64,000 nucleotides of DNA from Azoarcus sp. (GTDB lineage Bacteria; Pseudomonadota; Gammaproteobacteria; Burkholderiales; Rhodocyclaceae): assembly GCA_031272995.1 (NCBI GenBank), contig JAISSY010000042.1, positions 1 through 64,000 on the forward strand. The letters run 5' to 3'. Below, in pieces: positions 11,701 to 21,500 of this stretch. Both the position numbers and the translations under genes were made by a program. Each line of letters begins with the position of its first letter. Position 1 is the stretch's first letter. A model generated the notes under the pieces. It saw only the letters and a program-made list of their open reading frames with translations. It searched no databases and was not told the DNA's origin.

Positions 11701-12187
11701 ACGCTGGCGCGAACCCGGATTCGACGCGGCGCTCGACGCCATCGACCGTCGCATCGTCGACGCCTTGCAGGAGGGTTTTCCGCTCTGCCCGCGCCCGTAC
11801 GCGGAAGCCGCCGCCCGACTCGGACTCGACGAAGCGGAACTCATCGCCCGTCTCGACGCCCTGTTGGCCAGAAAGGCGCTGACTCGCTTCGGCCCGCTGT
11901 TCCAGATCGAACGCCTCGGCGGCGCTTTCACGCTCGCCGCCCTCAGCGTGCCGGAGGAAGATTGGGAACGGGTCGCCGCCCTGCTCGACGCCATGCCGGA
12001 AGTGGCGCACAACTACCGGCGCGAGCACCGCTGGAATATGTGGTTCGTGGTCGCCGCCGCCTCGGTCGCCGCAGTCGAAGCGACGCTGGCGCGCATCGAG
12101 TCCGCCACCGGACTCGCGGTGCTGGCGCTGCCCAAGGAGAAGGAATATCGCGTCGATATGCGGCTGAAAGTAAGGAGCGCCGCATGA
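11693..12187 (+). CDS. nirG: NirG, siroheme decarboxylase subunit
   Basis: AsnC/Lrp-like subunit (164 residues) of the siroheme decarboxylase. It carries the NirD/G-type motif HNYRREHRWNMWFVV in the C-terminal ferredoxin-like half and an N-terminal winged-helix half with the family phrase GFPLCPRPYAEAA. The start ATG lies inside the 3' end of the nirD-L gene and its stop overlaps the nirH start as ATGA. It is more like the N-terminal half of the upstream fusion, so DL plus G plus H give two D-type and two L-type modules. Confidence 0.9.
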   Translation: MSERWREPGFDAALDAIDRRIVDALQEGFPLCPRPYAEAAARLGLDEAELIARLDALLARKALTRFGPLFQIERLGGAFTLAALSVPEEDWERVAALLDAMPEVAHNYRREHRWNMWFVVAAASVAAVEATLARIESATGLAVLALPKEKEYRVDMRLKVRSAA

Positions 12188-12702
12188 ACGCGCCGCGCGA
12201 GAGCGACTTCCTCCCCGACGAACTCGATCTGGCGCTGGTGCGCGCGACGCAAGGTGGGCTGCCGCTCACCGCCCGGCCGTATCTGGCGCTCGCCGAACGC
12301 CTGCGCGTGAGCGAGGCCAAAGTCATCGCCCGTTTGCGCGCGCTGCTCGACGCCGGCGTCGTGCGGCGCATCGGCGCGGTGCCCAATCACTACGCCATTG
12401 GCTACGCCGCCAACGGCATGAGCGTGTGGGACGTGGACGACGCGACGGTCGACGCGCTCGGCGAACGGCTCGCGACGCTCGATTTCGTCACCCACTGCTA
12501 CCGCCGCCCACGTCGGCCGCCGCAGTGGACGTACAACCTGTTCGCCATGCTGCACGGGATCGACCGCGAAGAAGTGCTGGCGCGGCGCGACGAAGTGCGC
12601 GCCCTGCTCGGCGACGCCTGCCGCGCCCACGACATCCTGTTTTCCACCCGCCTGCTGAAAAAAACCGGCGTTCGCCTCCCCGAGCCGCAAACACAAGATT
12701 GA
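12184..12702 (+). CDS. nirH: NirH, siroheme decarboxylase subunit
   Basis: Fourth AsnC/Lrp-like module of the siroheme decarboxylase set (172 residues). It matches the NirL/H type, with RRIGAVPNHYAIGYAANGM, QWTYNLFAMLHG and the family ending DILFSTRLLKKTGVR. ATG 12184 is fixed by the 4-base overlap with the nirG stop; a longer open frame upstream of it only reads through nirG. It is followed after 4 bases by nirJ. Confidence 0.91.
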   Translation: MNAPRESDFLPDELDLALVRATQGGLPLTARPYLALAERLRVSEAKVIARLRALLDAGVVRRIGAVPNHYAIGYAANGMSVWDVDDATVDALGERLATLDFVTHCYRRPRRPPQWTYNLFAMLHGIDREEVLARRDEVRALLGDACRAHDILFSTRLLKKTGVRLPEPQTQD

Positions 12703-12706
12703 CGTC

Positions 12707-13873
12707 ATGTTCCGCCTGAGCCGCTTCATCGCCGAAATAGACAACCCCACCCCGGTCGACCCGCACCGCGATCCGCCCGCGCCGGTCGTCATCTGGAATC
12801 TGACGCGGCGCTGCAACCTCACCTGCAAGCATTGCTACGCCGTGTCCACCGACACCCGTTTCCCCGGCGAACTCGACACCGCGACCGCGCTGCGCGTGCT
12901 CGAAGACCTGTGGGCGAGCCGCGTGCGCGTGCTCATCCTTTCCGGCGGCGAACCGCTGCTGCGCCCCGATTTCTTCGAGATCGCGCAAAGCGCGCGCGCA
13001 ATGGGCTTTTTCGTCGCGCTCTCCACCAACGGCACGCTGATCGACGAGCGCAACATCGTCGAGATCGCCGCCAGCGATTTCGATTACGTCGGCATTTCGC
13101 TCGACGGCATGGAAACGACGCACGACCATTTCCGCCAATGCGTCGGCGCCTTCGCTGCCTCGCTCGCCGGCCTGCGCCTGTGCCGCCGGCACGGGCTGAA
13201 AACCGGCGTGCGCTTCACGCTGACGCGACAGAACGCCGCCGATCTGCCGGCGCTGCTCGATTTGGTCGAACGCGAGGGCGTCGACCGCTTCTACCTTTCG
13301 CACCTCAACTACGCCGGACGCGGCGGCAAGAATCGTCATGAAGACGCGCATTTCACCATGACACGCTGGACGCTGAAGCTGCTGTTCGAGCGCGCGCTTC
13401 ATGCGAACTGGCACGGGCAAAAAATCGACTTCACCACCGGCAACAACGACGCCGACGCCATTTACTTTCTGCACTGGGCGACGCGCCGCTTCCCTGCCGT
13501 CGCCGAACACCTCGCCGACAAATTGCTGCAATGGGGCGGCAACGCTTCCGGCATCAACGTCGCCAACATCGACAATCTCGGCAACGTCCATCCCGACACG
13601 ATGTGGTGGAGCCATACGCTCGGCAACGTGCGCGAACGCTCGTTCGACGCCATCTGGCACGACGAATCCGATCCGCTGCTCGCCGGACTCAAGCGCCGCC
13701 CGCGCCCGGTTGGCGGTCGCTGCGCCGCCTGCCAATATCTGCCCGTTTGCAACGGCAACACCCGCATCCGCGCCCTTGCCGCCGATGGCGACCCGTGGAG
13801 CGAAGACCCCGGCTGTTATCTGAGCGACGCCGAAATCGGCCTCGGCGAGGAGGCTTTCGCCGCCACGACTTGA
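12707..13873 (+). CDS. nirJ: NirJ, radical SAM enzyme of heme d1 biosynthesis
   Basis: Radical S-adenosylmethionine enzyme that acts on didecarboxysiroheme to remove the propionate side chains on the way to heme d1. The 388-residue protein has the 4Fe-4S/SAM motif CNLTCKHC with cysteines 36, 40 and 43, a GGEPLLRPDFFEI motif, and a C-terminal cysteine cluster (GGRCAACQYLPVCNGN, then EDPGC) for an auxiliary cluster. Length and position at the end of the d1 set are typical. Confidence 0.94.
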   Translation: MFRLSRFIAEIDNPTPVDPHRDPPAPVVIWNLTRRCNLTCKHCYAVSTDTRFPGELDTATALRVLEDLWASRVRVLILSGGEPLLRPDFFEIAQSARAMGFFVALSTNGTLIDERNIVEIAASDFDYVGISLDGMETTHDHFRQCVGAFAASLAGLRLCRRHGLKTGVRFTLTRQNAADLPALLDLVEREGVDRFYLSHLNYAGRGGKNRHEDAHFTMTRWTLKLLFERALHANWHGQKIDFTTGNNDADAIYFLHWATRRFPAVAEHLADKLLQWGGNASGINVANIDNLGNVHPDTMWWSHTLGNVRERSFDAIWHDESDPLLAGLKRRPRPVGGRCAACQYLPVCNGNTRIRALAADGDPWSEDPGCYLSDAEIGLGEEAFAATT

Positions 13874-13913
13874 CCCCCCTTCCCCCCTGAACAAAGCAAA
13901 GAGGATAAAAAAC

Positions 13914-15155
13914 ATGCCCCAACTGCTGCGCATCGAAGAACCGCAACGCGCCCCCCGCCCCCTCCCGCCCCGCGCCGACAAAAGCGACGTCTATCCGCTA
14001 TGGCGGCTCGGATTTCGTCCGTTTTTCCTGTTCGGCGTCGTTTTCAGCCTGTTCGCGCTCGCTTTGTGGATTGGTTTCTACGCCGGCTGGACGCCCGCGC
14101 CCGCGACATGGGAGCCGCTGGGCGGCTGGCTGTCATGGCACCGCCACGAAATGCCGTTCGGCTTCGCCACCGCCATCGTCGCCGGTTTTCTGCTCACCGC
14201 CATCCAGAACTGGACTTCGCGCCCTAGCCTCTCCGGCAAGCCGCTGCTCGGCCTGTTCGCCTTGTGGGCGCTGGCGCGGCTGGCGTGGCTCGTCGGCGCG
14301 CCCTGGCCGGTCGCGGCGGCGCCCGAACTGGCCTTTCTGCTCCTGCTCGCCTTCGCCACCGGACGCCTGCTGTGGCGGGCGCGGCAGAGCCACAATTATT
14401 CGGCGCCGTTCACCATCGTGATGATGGCCGCCGCCGACGCGCTTTCCATCGCCGGGCTGGCCACCGTCAACGACGACTGGCAACGCAACGGCGCGCTCGC
14501 CGTGGTGTGGTTGATCGTGGCCTTGATGACGATGATCGGCGGCCGCGTCATCCCCTTCTTCACCCAACGTGGACTCGGCCGCGCCGCGCCGCGTCCCGCG
14601 CCGCTGTGGCTAGACGCGACCCTGATGGCCGCCGCGCTCGTCCTCGCCCTGCTCTCCGCCTTCGGCCTCGGCGCCACGGCGTCCCTCGTCTGGGTCGCGC
14701 CGTTCGCCCTGCTCGCGGTCGCGCACGCATGGCGTCTGTGGCGCTGGCACGACCGCGACATCTGGCGCGTGCCGCTTTTGTGGTCGCTGCACCTCGCCTG
14801 CCTGTGGCTGGCGGTCGCGCTGGCCGCTTTCGCGCTTTTTCACGCCGGCTGGCTCACATCCTCCAGCATCGCGCTGCACGCGCTCACCGTCGGCGCCATG
14901 TCCGGCCTGATTCTGGCGATGATCGCCCGCGTCAGCCTCGGCCACACCGGCCGCCCGCTGCAAGCATCGGGCGCGATGACGTGGGCCTTTGCCTTGTTGA
15001 ACCTCGGCGCGGCGGCGCGGGTGTTCGTCGCGCCCTATTTCTTCATGGCTGGTCTCGCCGTCGCCACCGTCTGCTGGCTCGCCGCTTTCGGCATCTTCGC
15101 GTGGCGCTACGCCCCCATCCTGCTCGCGCCGCGCGCCGACGGCAAGCCGGGCTAA
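13914..15155 (+). CDS. nnrS: NnrS family membrane protein
   Basis: Polytopic heme- and copper-containing membrane protein of the NnrS family (413 residues, about 12 helices), linked in other denitrifiers to protection from NO damage. Family signatures are visible: PLWRLGFRPFFLFG near residue 30, WHRHEMPFGF, and further histidines in ALHALTVGAMSGLILAMI. An AAAGAGG ribosome site lies about 10 bases before the ATG, 40 bases after nirJ, so it is probably cotranscribed. Its last 4 bases overlap the convergent trmL stop. Confidence 0.92.
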   Translation: MPQLLRIEEPQRAPRPLPPRADKSDVYPLWRLGFRPFFLFGVVFSLFALALWIGFYAGWTPAPATWEPLGGWLSWHRHEMPFGFATAIVAGFLLTAIQNWTSRPSLSGKPLLGLFALWALARLAWLVGAPWPVAAAPELAFLLLLAFATGRLLWRARQSHNYSAPFTIVMMAAADALSIAGLATVNDDWQRNGALAVVWLIVALMTMIGGRVIPFFTQRGLGRAAPRPAPLWLDATLMAAALVLALLSAFGLGATASLVWVAPFALLAVAHAWRLWRWHDRDIWRVPLLWSLHLACLWLAVALAAFALFHAGWLTSSSIALHALTVGAMSGLILAMIARVSLGHTGRPLQASGAMTWAFALLNLGAAARVFVAPYFFMAGLAVATVCWLAAFGIFAWRYAPILLAPRADGKPG

Positions 15156-15616
15156 ACCGCCCCCGCAAACCCGTTCTGCCGCCACGCTTCATAAACCACC
15201 ACCGCGACGGCGTTGGAGAGGTTGATGCTGCGGTTGGCGGGGCGCATCGGGATACGCAGGCGGCGCTCCGGGGGGAATTCCTCCAGCACCGCTTGCGGCA
15301 GGCCGCGGGTTTCCGGGCCGAACAGGAACACGTCGTCGGGGGCGTAGGCGACGGCGTCGAACCGCGCGGCGACGCGGGTGCTGAAGGCGAAGACGCGGCG
15401 TCCGGCGAAATGGGCACGGCAGGCGGGCCAATCGGGATGCACGGTGACGTGCGCGAGGTCGTGGTAATCCAGCCCGGCGCGGCGCAACTGGCGGTCGGAG
15501 AGGTCGAACCCCAACGGCTCGACCAGATGCAACCGCGCGCCGCTGTTGGCGGTCAGGCGAATGACGTTGCCGGCGTTGGGCGGGATTTCCGGCTCGAAAA
15601 GGATGACGTCGAACAT
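15152..15616 (-). CDS. trmL: tRNA (cytidine(34)-2'-O)-methyltransferase TrmL
   Basis: SPOUT-class enzyme that 2'-O-methylates the wobble base of some leucine tRNAs. The 154-residue protein has the family start MFDVILFEPEIPPNAGN, the SAM-knot parts FLFGPETRGLP and IPMRPANRSINLSNAVAVV, and the expected small size. ATG 15616 fits the family N-terminus; the frame stays open further upstream but would run through the neighbouring gene. It is convergent with nnrS. Confidence 0.94.
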   Translation of the reverse strand: MFDVILFEPEIPPNAGNVIRLTANSGARLHLVEPLGFDLSDRQLRRAGLDYHDLAHVTVHPDWPACRAHFAGRRVFAFSTRVAARFDAVAYAPDDVFLFGPETRGLPQAVLEEFPPERRLRIPMRPANRSINLSNAVAVVVYEAWRQNGFAGAV

Positions 15617-15630
15617 CGCGCCCCGCCGCT

Positions 15631-16257
15631 TTATTGCCGCAATCCGAGTTGGCGGTCGTGCAGGCGCGAGAGCAGCAACTGCGAAAGCGCCGCGCCGACG
15701 AGGCACAGGAACATATCCCACTGCGCGTCCCAGATGTCGCCCTGCCACGCGAGGTAGGCGGAAGCGTCCGCGCCGAAAACGAGCGCCGCCCACCATTCCA
15801 TCAACTCGAAGAACGCGGCGAAGGACAGACAAATCGCCAACACCAGATAAACCAGCAACCCGCCGCGCTTGAGCGGCGAGAAGCGCAGCAGCAGTTCGCG
15901 CGCCAGAATGGCAGGCACGAAGCCCTGCATCAGATGCCCGACGCGATCCCAAGGATTGCGCTCGAAGCCGAACGTATCCTTCAACCAATAACCGAGCGGC
16001 GCCTGTTCGTAAGTAAAAACGCCGCCCTCGATGAGCACCAGCGCGTGCAGCGCCAGCAGCCAGCACAGCAACCGCGTCAGCGGCAACCGCCGCCACAGCA
16101 GCGCCAACGCCGGCAGCGCCGCGACAATCCAGAACGTTTCGAGAATCCACGTCAGCCGGTCGTTGGTCAAACAGAACGACCACACCAGCACGACGGCGAC
16201 GAACAACCAAAGCGCCGCGCCTTCGCGGCGCGTGGGAGTCTGGATGGCAGTCGTCAT
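15631..16257 (-). CDS. yjdF: DUF2238/YjdF family membrane protein
   Basis: Inner membrane protein with about six hydrophobic segments and the DUF2238 hallmarks DRVGHLMQGFVPAI and FELMEWW ... WQGDIWDAQWDM. Its biochemical function is not known. The 208-residue form starting at ATG 16257 fits relatives; a GTG at 16308 is an alternative start. It lies 14 bases upstream of trmL on the same strand and probably shares its transcript. The upstream side faces the tRNA-Arg gene on the opposite strand. Confidence 0.85.
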   Translation of the reverse strand: MTTAIQTPTRREGAALWLFVAVVLVWSFCLTNDRLTWILETFWIVAALPALALLWRRLPLTRLLCWLLALHALVLIEGGVFTYEQAPLGYWLKDTFGFERNPWDRVGHLMQGFVPAILARELLLRFSPLKRGGLLVYLVLAICLSFAAFFELMEWWAALVFGADASAYLAWQGDIWDAQWDMFLCLVGAALSQLLLSRLHDRQLGLRQ

Positions 16258-16309
16258 GGCGCGAAGCCCCGAAAGCGAAGGAAGCCCGATTCTCCCCGAA
16301 TGATTCACT

Positions 16310-16337
16310 TTGAGCCAGCCCCGCCGCCCGCTAGAAT
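16310..16337 (+). promoter_or_regulatory. sigma-70-type promoter of tRNA-Arg
   Basis: TTGAGC at 16310-16315 and TAGAAT at 16332-16337 are separated by 16 bases. The predicted start would lie about 1-3 bases before the mature 5' end of the tRNA at 16346. TAGAAT recurs as a likely -10 box ahead of several genes in this window. Confidence 0.55.
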
Positions 16338-16345
16338 GCCCGCCT

Positions 16346-16420
16346 CTCCCTGTAGTTCAATGGATAGAACGGGCGCCTCCTAAGCGCCAGATGCAGGTTC
16401 GATTCCTGCCGGGGGGACCA
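16346..16420 (+). tRNA. tRNA-Arg (anticodon CCU)
   Basis: A full cloverleaf of 75 bases can be drawn. The acceptor stem is CTCCCTG with CGGGGGG (two G-U pairs), the D stem GTTC/GAAC, the anticodon stem GGCGC/GCGCC with loop CTCCTAA (anticodon CCT, reads AGG), and the T arm GCAGG-TTCGATT-CCTGC. The discriminator is A, and the CCA end is encoded. Confidence 0.95.
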
Positions 16421-16433
16421 ACGCCATCTTCGA

Positions 16434-16859
16434 TCAAGCCGCGAACAGTTCCATCGGCACATGAAACCGGCGTGCCAACGCTTTTACCTGCCGCAAGTTG
16501 AGAGCGCGTTTGCCGGCAAGAATTTCGGAGATGACGGATTGCGTCCCGACTTCGGGCAAATCGCTCTGAGTGAGTCCCCACTCGGTCATGAGTTCACGCA
16601 GAACCTGATGCGGCGGCAGTTCCGGCATGGGGTGCGCGCGCGTCTCATATTCGTTGACCCGGTCGGCGATGATCGAAACCAGCCCCCAAAGCGGTTCGTT
16701 GGCGTCGTCCGGCAAGGTATCGGCGAGCGATTCCGCGAACTCCGCCAAACGGGCGCAGTGCGCATCGTCGCGAATCGGCGTCGCCAGCCCCAGTGCGTCA
16801 TGCAGCACATACCACGCCTGCGCGATAGCGGCGGAATTGGTCGTGGTTTCAGTGTTCAT
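16434..16859 (-). CDS. HigA-family XRE antitoxin/regulator without a visible HigB
   Basis: The 141-residue protein has a C-terminal helix-turn-helix of the HigA type (about 85-138): LRELMTEWGLTQSDLPEVGTQSVISEILAGKR followed, in shorter parts, by a conserved RQVKALARRFHV end. The N-terminal half resembles the proteobacterial HigA form that carries an ALWGLVSIIADRVNEYE-like helix. Such proteins normally repress their operon and neutralise the HigB nuclease, but the upstream side holds no toxin gene, only a decayed tRNA-like sequence and the tolC-like gene. I chose ATG 16859; ATG 16865 and an in-frame start at 16916 would be encoded opposite the tRNA-like relic. None has a strong ribosome site. 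Confidence 0.75.
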   Translation of the reverse strand: MNTETTTNSAAIAQAWYVLHDALGLATPIRDDAHCARLAEFAESLADTLPDDANEPLWGLVSIIADRVNEYETRAHPMPELPPHQVLRELMTEWGLTQSDLPEVGTQSVISEILAGKRALNLRQVKALARRFHVPMELFAA

Positions 16860-16914
16860 TTCCATTGGTAGAACAAACGCCTCCCAAGCTTCTAATGCTG
16901 ATTCGATTTTTGCC
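16860..16914 (+). pseudogene. decayed tRNA-like sequence (tRNA-Arg/tRNA-Gly relic)
   Basis: On the plus strand this stretch aligns without gaps to the D-loop-to-T-arm part of the intact tRNA-Arg at 16346. From TAGAAC to TGCC, 34 of 46 bases match by my hand count. The anticodon-loop segment CCTCCCAAGC and the T-loop TTCGATT are kept, giving anticodon CCC, which also resembles tRNA-Gly(CCC). The D, anticodon and T stems have several broken pairs and there is no CCA or acceptor stem, so it is not a working tRNA. It overlaps the 5' end of the HigA-type gene. It could be an old duplicate or a decayed attachment-site copy. Confidence 0.6.
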
Positions 16915-16920
16915 AAATTC

Positions 16921-18396
16921 TCAATCGTTCAAACTAATCTCCCAACTATCCAGCGTCGTGCCCTGTATGCGCTCCAGCGTGGCCTGGGCGTTGCGGTAGG
17001 CGACGATGGCGTTGATGCGGGTGGCTTCGGCGTCGCGCAGGGCGGACTCGAAGGCGGGGAGACGGGAGGCGCTGGAGCCGGTGCGTTGCCGTTCGCGCTC
17101 GTTTTCCAGTTTGCGGCGGGCGAGGTCTTGGGCGCGTTGGGCGATTTCGACTTGCCGCCAGCGCGTGTCGAGGGTGCGCACGGCGTCGTTGATGTCGCGC
17201 TCCAGCGCTTGACGGGCTTCGATGAGACGGGTGTTCTCGTTGCGGACGTTGATGCTGGCGCGCGCTTCGCTCTCGCGCGGGCCGGCGTCGCCGATGGGGA
17301 TTTCGATTTGAATGCCGGCGTGGTTCTCGCGGTCGGTGGTGGTGTCGTGGCCGCCGTTGGCGGCGTGGGCGTAGTTGCGCGACTGACGGGCGCCGCCGAC
17401 CAAAGACACGTCCCATTTGCGCTGATCGCGCGCCACGGTGAGATCGACGCGGGCGCGCTCGAAGGCGATGTTCTGGATGAGCCACGCCGGCTGCTGCTCG
17501 CGCGCGGCGCGTAACGCTTGCGCGACGCTGACCTTGACGCGATGGGCGTCGATGGCGTCGACGGCGCGCACGTTCAACTCCAAATCCAGCGCCAGCAGGC
17601 GCAACAGGTGCAGGCGGCAGGCTTCGAGCTGGTTGACCGCTTCCTCGGAGGCCAACTCCTGCTGCGCCACTTCCGCCTCGGCGAGCACGAAATCGACGTC
17701 GTGATAAAACCCGGCGGCGATGAGATGCAGGTTGTCGAACAGCAAGCGGTTCGCCTGCGTCACGGCCTGACGGGCAAGGCGCTCCTGTTCCTGCGCGCGC
17801 AGCAGATCGTTGTAGGCGACGACGATTTCCGTCACCGCATTGGCGACGGCGGCCTTCAACTTGAGGCGGTTCATCTGGTCGGTCATTTCCGCCTTGCGCA
17901 ACGGCGCGGTGACCACCTCGCGACTGGCGCCGCGCAACAGCGGTTGCACGACGGTGAAGGAGGCGCCGTCGTTGCGGTTGTAGCCGACCAGTCCGCCCTG
18001 CGTGATGCGGTTGTCGTAGGAGAGGCTGAACTTGGTGCCGTATTCGCTTTGCAGCGTCGCGGTCGGCTTGATTTCGGTGAGGCTGAAATAATCGTCGCCC
18101 TCGGTCTGGTTGGCGACGTGGCGGCTGCTGACCGAGAAGCGCGGCGAGAAGATGTCGCTGGCCTGTTTCAGTTCCTGCTTCTGCGCGGCGCGTTCGAGAT
18201 AGGCGCTGCGGATGGCGCCATTGTTGGCGAGTCCGATGAACACCGCGTCGGCGAGGCGCAGGGCGACTTCCACGCCGTCGAGCGCCACCGGTTCGCCGGG
18301 CATGGTCGGGCGCGCAACGTCCGCCGCGACGGCAGGCGCGAGGCACGCGGTCAAAAACAGACAGCCAGCGAAGCTGCGGAGGCGAAATCGGGGCAT
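16921..18396 (-). CDS. TolC-family outer membrane efflux protein
   Basis: Predicted outer membrane channel of the OEP/TolC superfamily, 491 residues. A signal peptide (about 1-25, ending APAVAA) is followed by two repeats rich in Ala, Gln, Glu and Arg that would form the helical barrel, with long amphipathic stretches such as VANAVTEIVVAYNDLLRAQEQERLARQAV. No adaptor or pump gene adjoins it, so the substrate cannot be assigned. ATG 18396 gives the clean signal peptide; the frame continues open upstream without a likely start. It is divergent from grpE. Confidence 0.85.
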   Translation of the reverse strand: MPRFRLRSFAGCLFLTACLAPAVAADVARPTMPGEPVALDGVEVALRLADAVFIGLANNGAIRSAYLERAAQKQELKQASDIFSPRFSVSSRHVANQTEGDDYFSLTEIKPTATLQSEYGTKFSLSYDNRITQGGLVGYNRNDGASFTVVQPLLRGASREVVTAPLRKAEMTDQMNRLKLKAAVANAVTEIVVAYNDLLRAQEQERLARQAVTQANRLLFDNLHLIAAGFYHDVDFVLAEAEVAQQELASEEAVNQLEACRLHLLRLLALDLELNVRAVDAIDAHRVKVSVAQALRAAREQQPAWLIQNIAFERARVDLTVARDQRKWDVSLVGGARQSRNYAHAANGGHDTTTDRENHAGIQIEIPIGDAGPRESEARASINVRNENTRLIEARQALERDINDAVRTLDTRWRQVEIAQRAQDLARRKLENERERQRTGSSASRLPAFESALRDAEATRINAIVAYRNAQATLERIQGTTLDSWEISLND

Positions 18397-18522
18397 CGCG
18401 CGGGTCTTTTGGTGATATGACGCGAATTCAAACGACACGGGGAAGAAACCATTGGCGTATTTAACATTCCGGACGGAACTCCGACAAGGACTGACGGCAT
18501 GAAATAAAGTTTCAGCACACCC

Positions 18523-18550
18523 CTTGAAATCCTTGAAACCGCCCCAATGT
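18523..18550 (+). promoter_or_regulatory. sigma-32-type heat-shock promoter of grpE-dnaK-dnaJ
   Basis: CTTGAAA (18523-18529), a 12-base spacer and CCCCAATGT (18542-18550) match the CTTGAAA-N11-16-CCCCATNT pattern. A second CTTGAAA starts at 18532 inside the spacer. The grpE start is 43 bases downstream. No CIRCE/HrcA repeat is visible. Confidence 0.75.
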
Positions 18551-18592
18551 GCGCGTCCTCGCATTTCAAGACGAAAGAGGGAACCCTTGTCC

Positions 18593-19363
18593 ATGCCGCC
18601 AGACCGTCCCAATCCCGCCGCGCAGGCCGGCGCCGTGCCGCCGCCGCCGCCCGGTCAGGAACAAGCGCCGCTGTCGAACCCGCTCTCCGGGGACGCCGAC
18701 AGCGGCGGAATCAAAATCACCGGCCAATCCCGCCCCGCGCCGGACGCGCAAACGCCGCCCGCGCCACCCGCTCCCGAAGCCGCCGCTCCCGCGCCCGAAG
18801 CCGCCGCGCCCGCCACCTCCGCTTCCGAAACCGTCGCCGCGCCCGTCGAGGAGCAGCCTCTGCTGACGCCGGCGGAGCAAAACGTCGACCTCACCATCAA
18901 GCTCATCGAGGCCGAAGGGCGCATCGCCGAAGCCGAGGCGCAGGCCGCCGAACAGCGCGACGCGTGGTTGCGCGCCAAGGCGGAAACCGAGAACGTGCGC
19001 CGCCGCGCGCAGGAGGAAGTGGCCAAGACCGCCAAGTTCGCCAGCGAGAAGTTCGCCGGCACCATGCTGCCGGTGAAGGACGCGCTGGAAGCGGCGCTCG
19101 CCATCGAAAACCAGACGCTGGAAAAACTGCGCGAAGGGGTCGAACTGACGCTCAAGCAACTCGTCGCCGCCTTCGAGAGCGCCGGGTTGCGCGAGGAAAA
19201 CCCGCTCGGCCAGAAATTCGACCCCAACAAGCATCAGGCCATCGGCGCGCTCGAATCCGACGCCGAACCGAACACCGTCATCGACGTGCTGCAGAAAGGC
19301 TATCTGCTCCACGAGCGTGTCATACGACCGGCCATGGTCATGGTTGCGCGCGCCAAGGCTTGA
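18593..19363 (+). CDS. grpE: GrpE nucleotide exchange factor
   Basis: Co-chaperone that releases ADP from DnaK. The 256-residue protein is longer than usual because about 95 N-terminal residues are a Pro/Ala-rich, probably disordered tail. The GrpE domain follows, with a long coiled-coil helix (about 105-165) and the beta-domain with [13 protein letters not shown] and the ending [18 protein letters not shown]. An AAAGAGGG ribosome site lies upstream of ATG 18593. It is the first gene of a heat-shock operon under the sigma-32-type promoter at 18523. Confidence 0.95.
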   Translation: MPPDRPNPAAQAGAVPPPPPGQEQAPLSNPLSGDADSGGIKITGQSRPAPDAQTPPAPPAPEAAAPAPEAAAPATSASETVAAPVEEQPLLTPAEQNVDLTIKLIEAEGRIAEAEAQAAEQRDAWLRAKAETENVRRRAQEEVAKTAKFASEKFAGTMLPVKDALEAALAIENQTLEKLREGVELTLKQLVAAFESAGLREENPLGQKFDPNKHQAIGALESDAEPNTVIDVLQKGYLLHERVIRPAMVMVARAKA

Positions 19364-19445
19364 AAGCGCGCCGCCGCCCCCCATATACGACGCATCCACG
19401 GGTGAAGCCCGCACAGGAAATCTCACAAACAAAGGAATCCACATC

Positions 19446-21398
<1,953 letters not shown>

Positions 21399-21406
21399 GC
21401 TGCGCG

Positions 21407-21433
21407 TTGGGGCGGGTTTCAAACCCGCCCCAA
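21407..21433. terminator. hairpin after dnaK (GC-rich inverted repeat)
   Basis: TTGGGGCGGGTTT and AAACCCGCCCCAA form a perfect 13-base inverted repeat around a single C (a real loop would open a few A-T pairs). It lies 8 bases after the dnaK stop with no long T run, so it may slow or attenuate transcription, or protect the upstream mRNA end, rather than end it fully. Confidence 0.5.
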
Positions 21434-21453
21434 CAACCGCAAATAACCGCCCG

Positions 21454-21481
21454 ACGTCATTCCAAACACTTGGAATGACGT
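21454..21481. repeat. second hairpin between dnaK and dnaJ
   Basis: ACGTCATTCCAA and TTGGAATGACGT form a perfect 12-base stem with loop ACAC, ending 19 bases before the dnaJ start. The CGTCATTCC/GGAATGACG arms resemble dispersed extragenic hairpins common in proteobacteria. It is the second of two tandem hairpins in this 102-base gap. Confidence 0.55.
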
Positions 21482-21500
21482 ATTAGTTTCAGAAACCACC

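Noticed and set aside
15617-16210. Apparent N-terminal extension fusing another sequence to TrmL
   Set aside because: The frame is open upstream of ATG 15616, but it is the yjdF-like gene read in another frame; TrmL is complete from 15616.
16860-16920. A HigB toxin gene upstream of the HigA-type gene
   Set aside because: Only about 60 bases separate it from the tolC-like gene, and no open frame there encodes a RelE/HigB-like protein.
16860-16932. A functional second tRNA (tRNA-Gly CCC) beside tRNA-Arg
   Set aside because: The anticodon and T loops look right, but the stems have several mismatches and there is no acceptor stem, so I call it a relic only.
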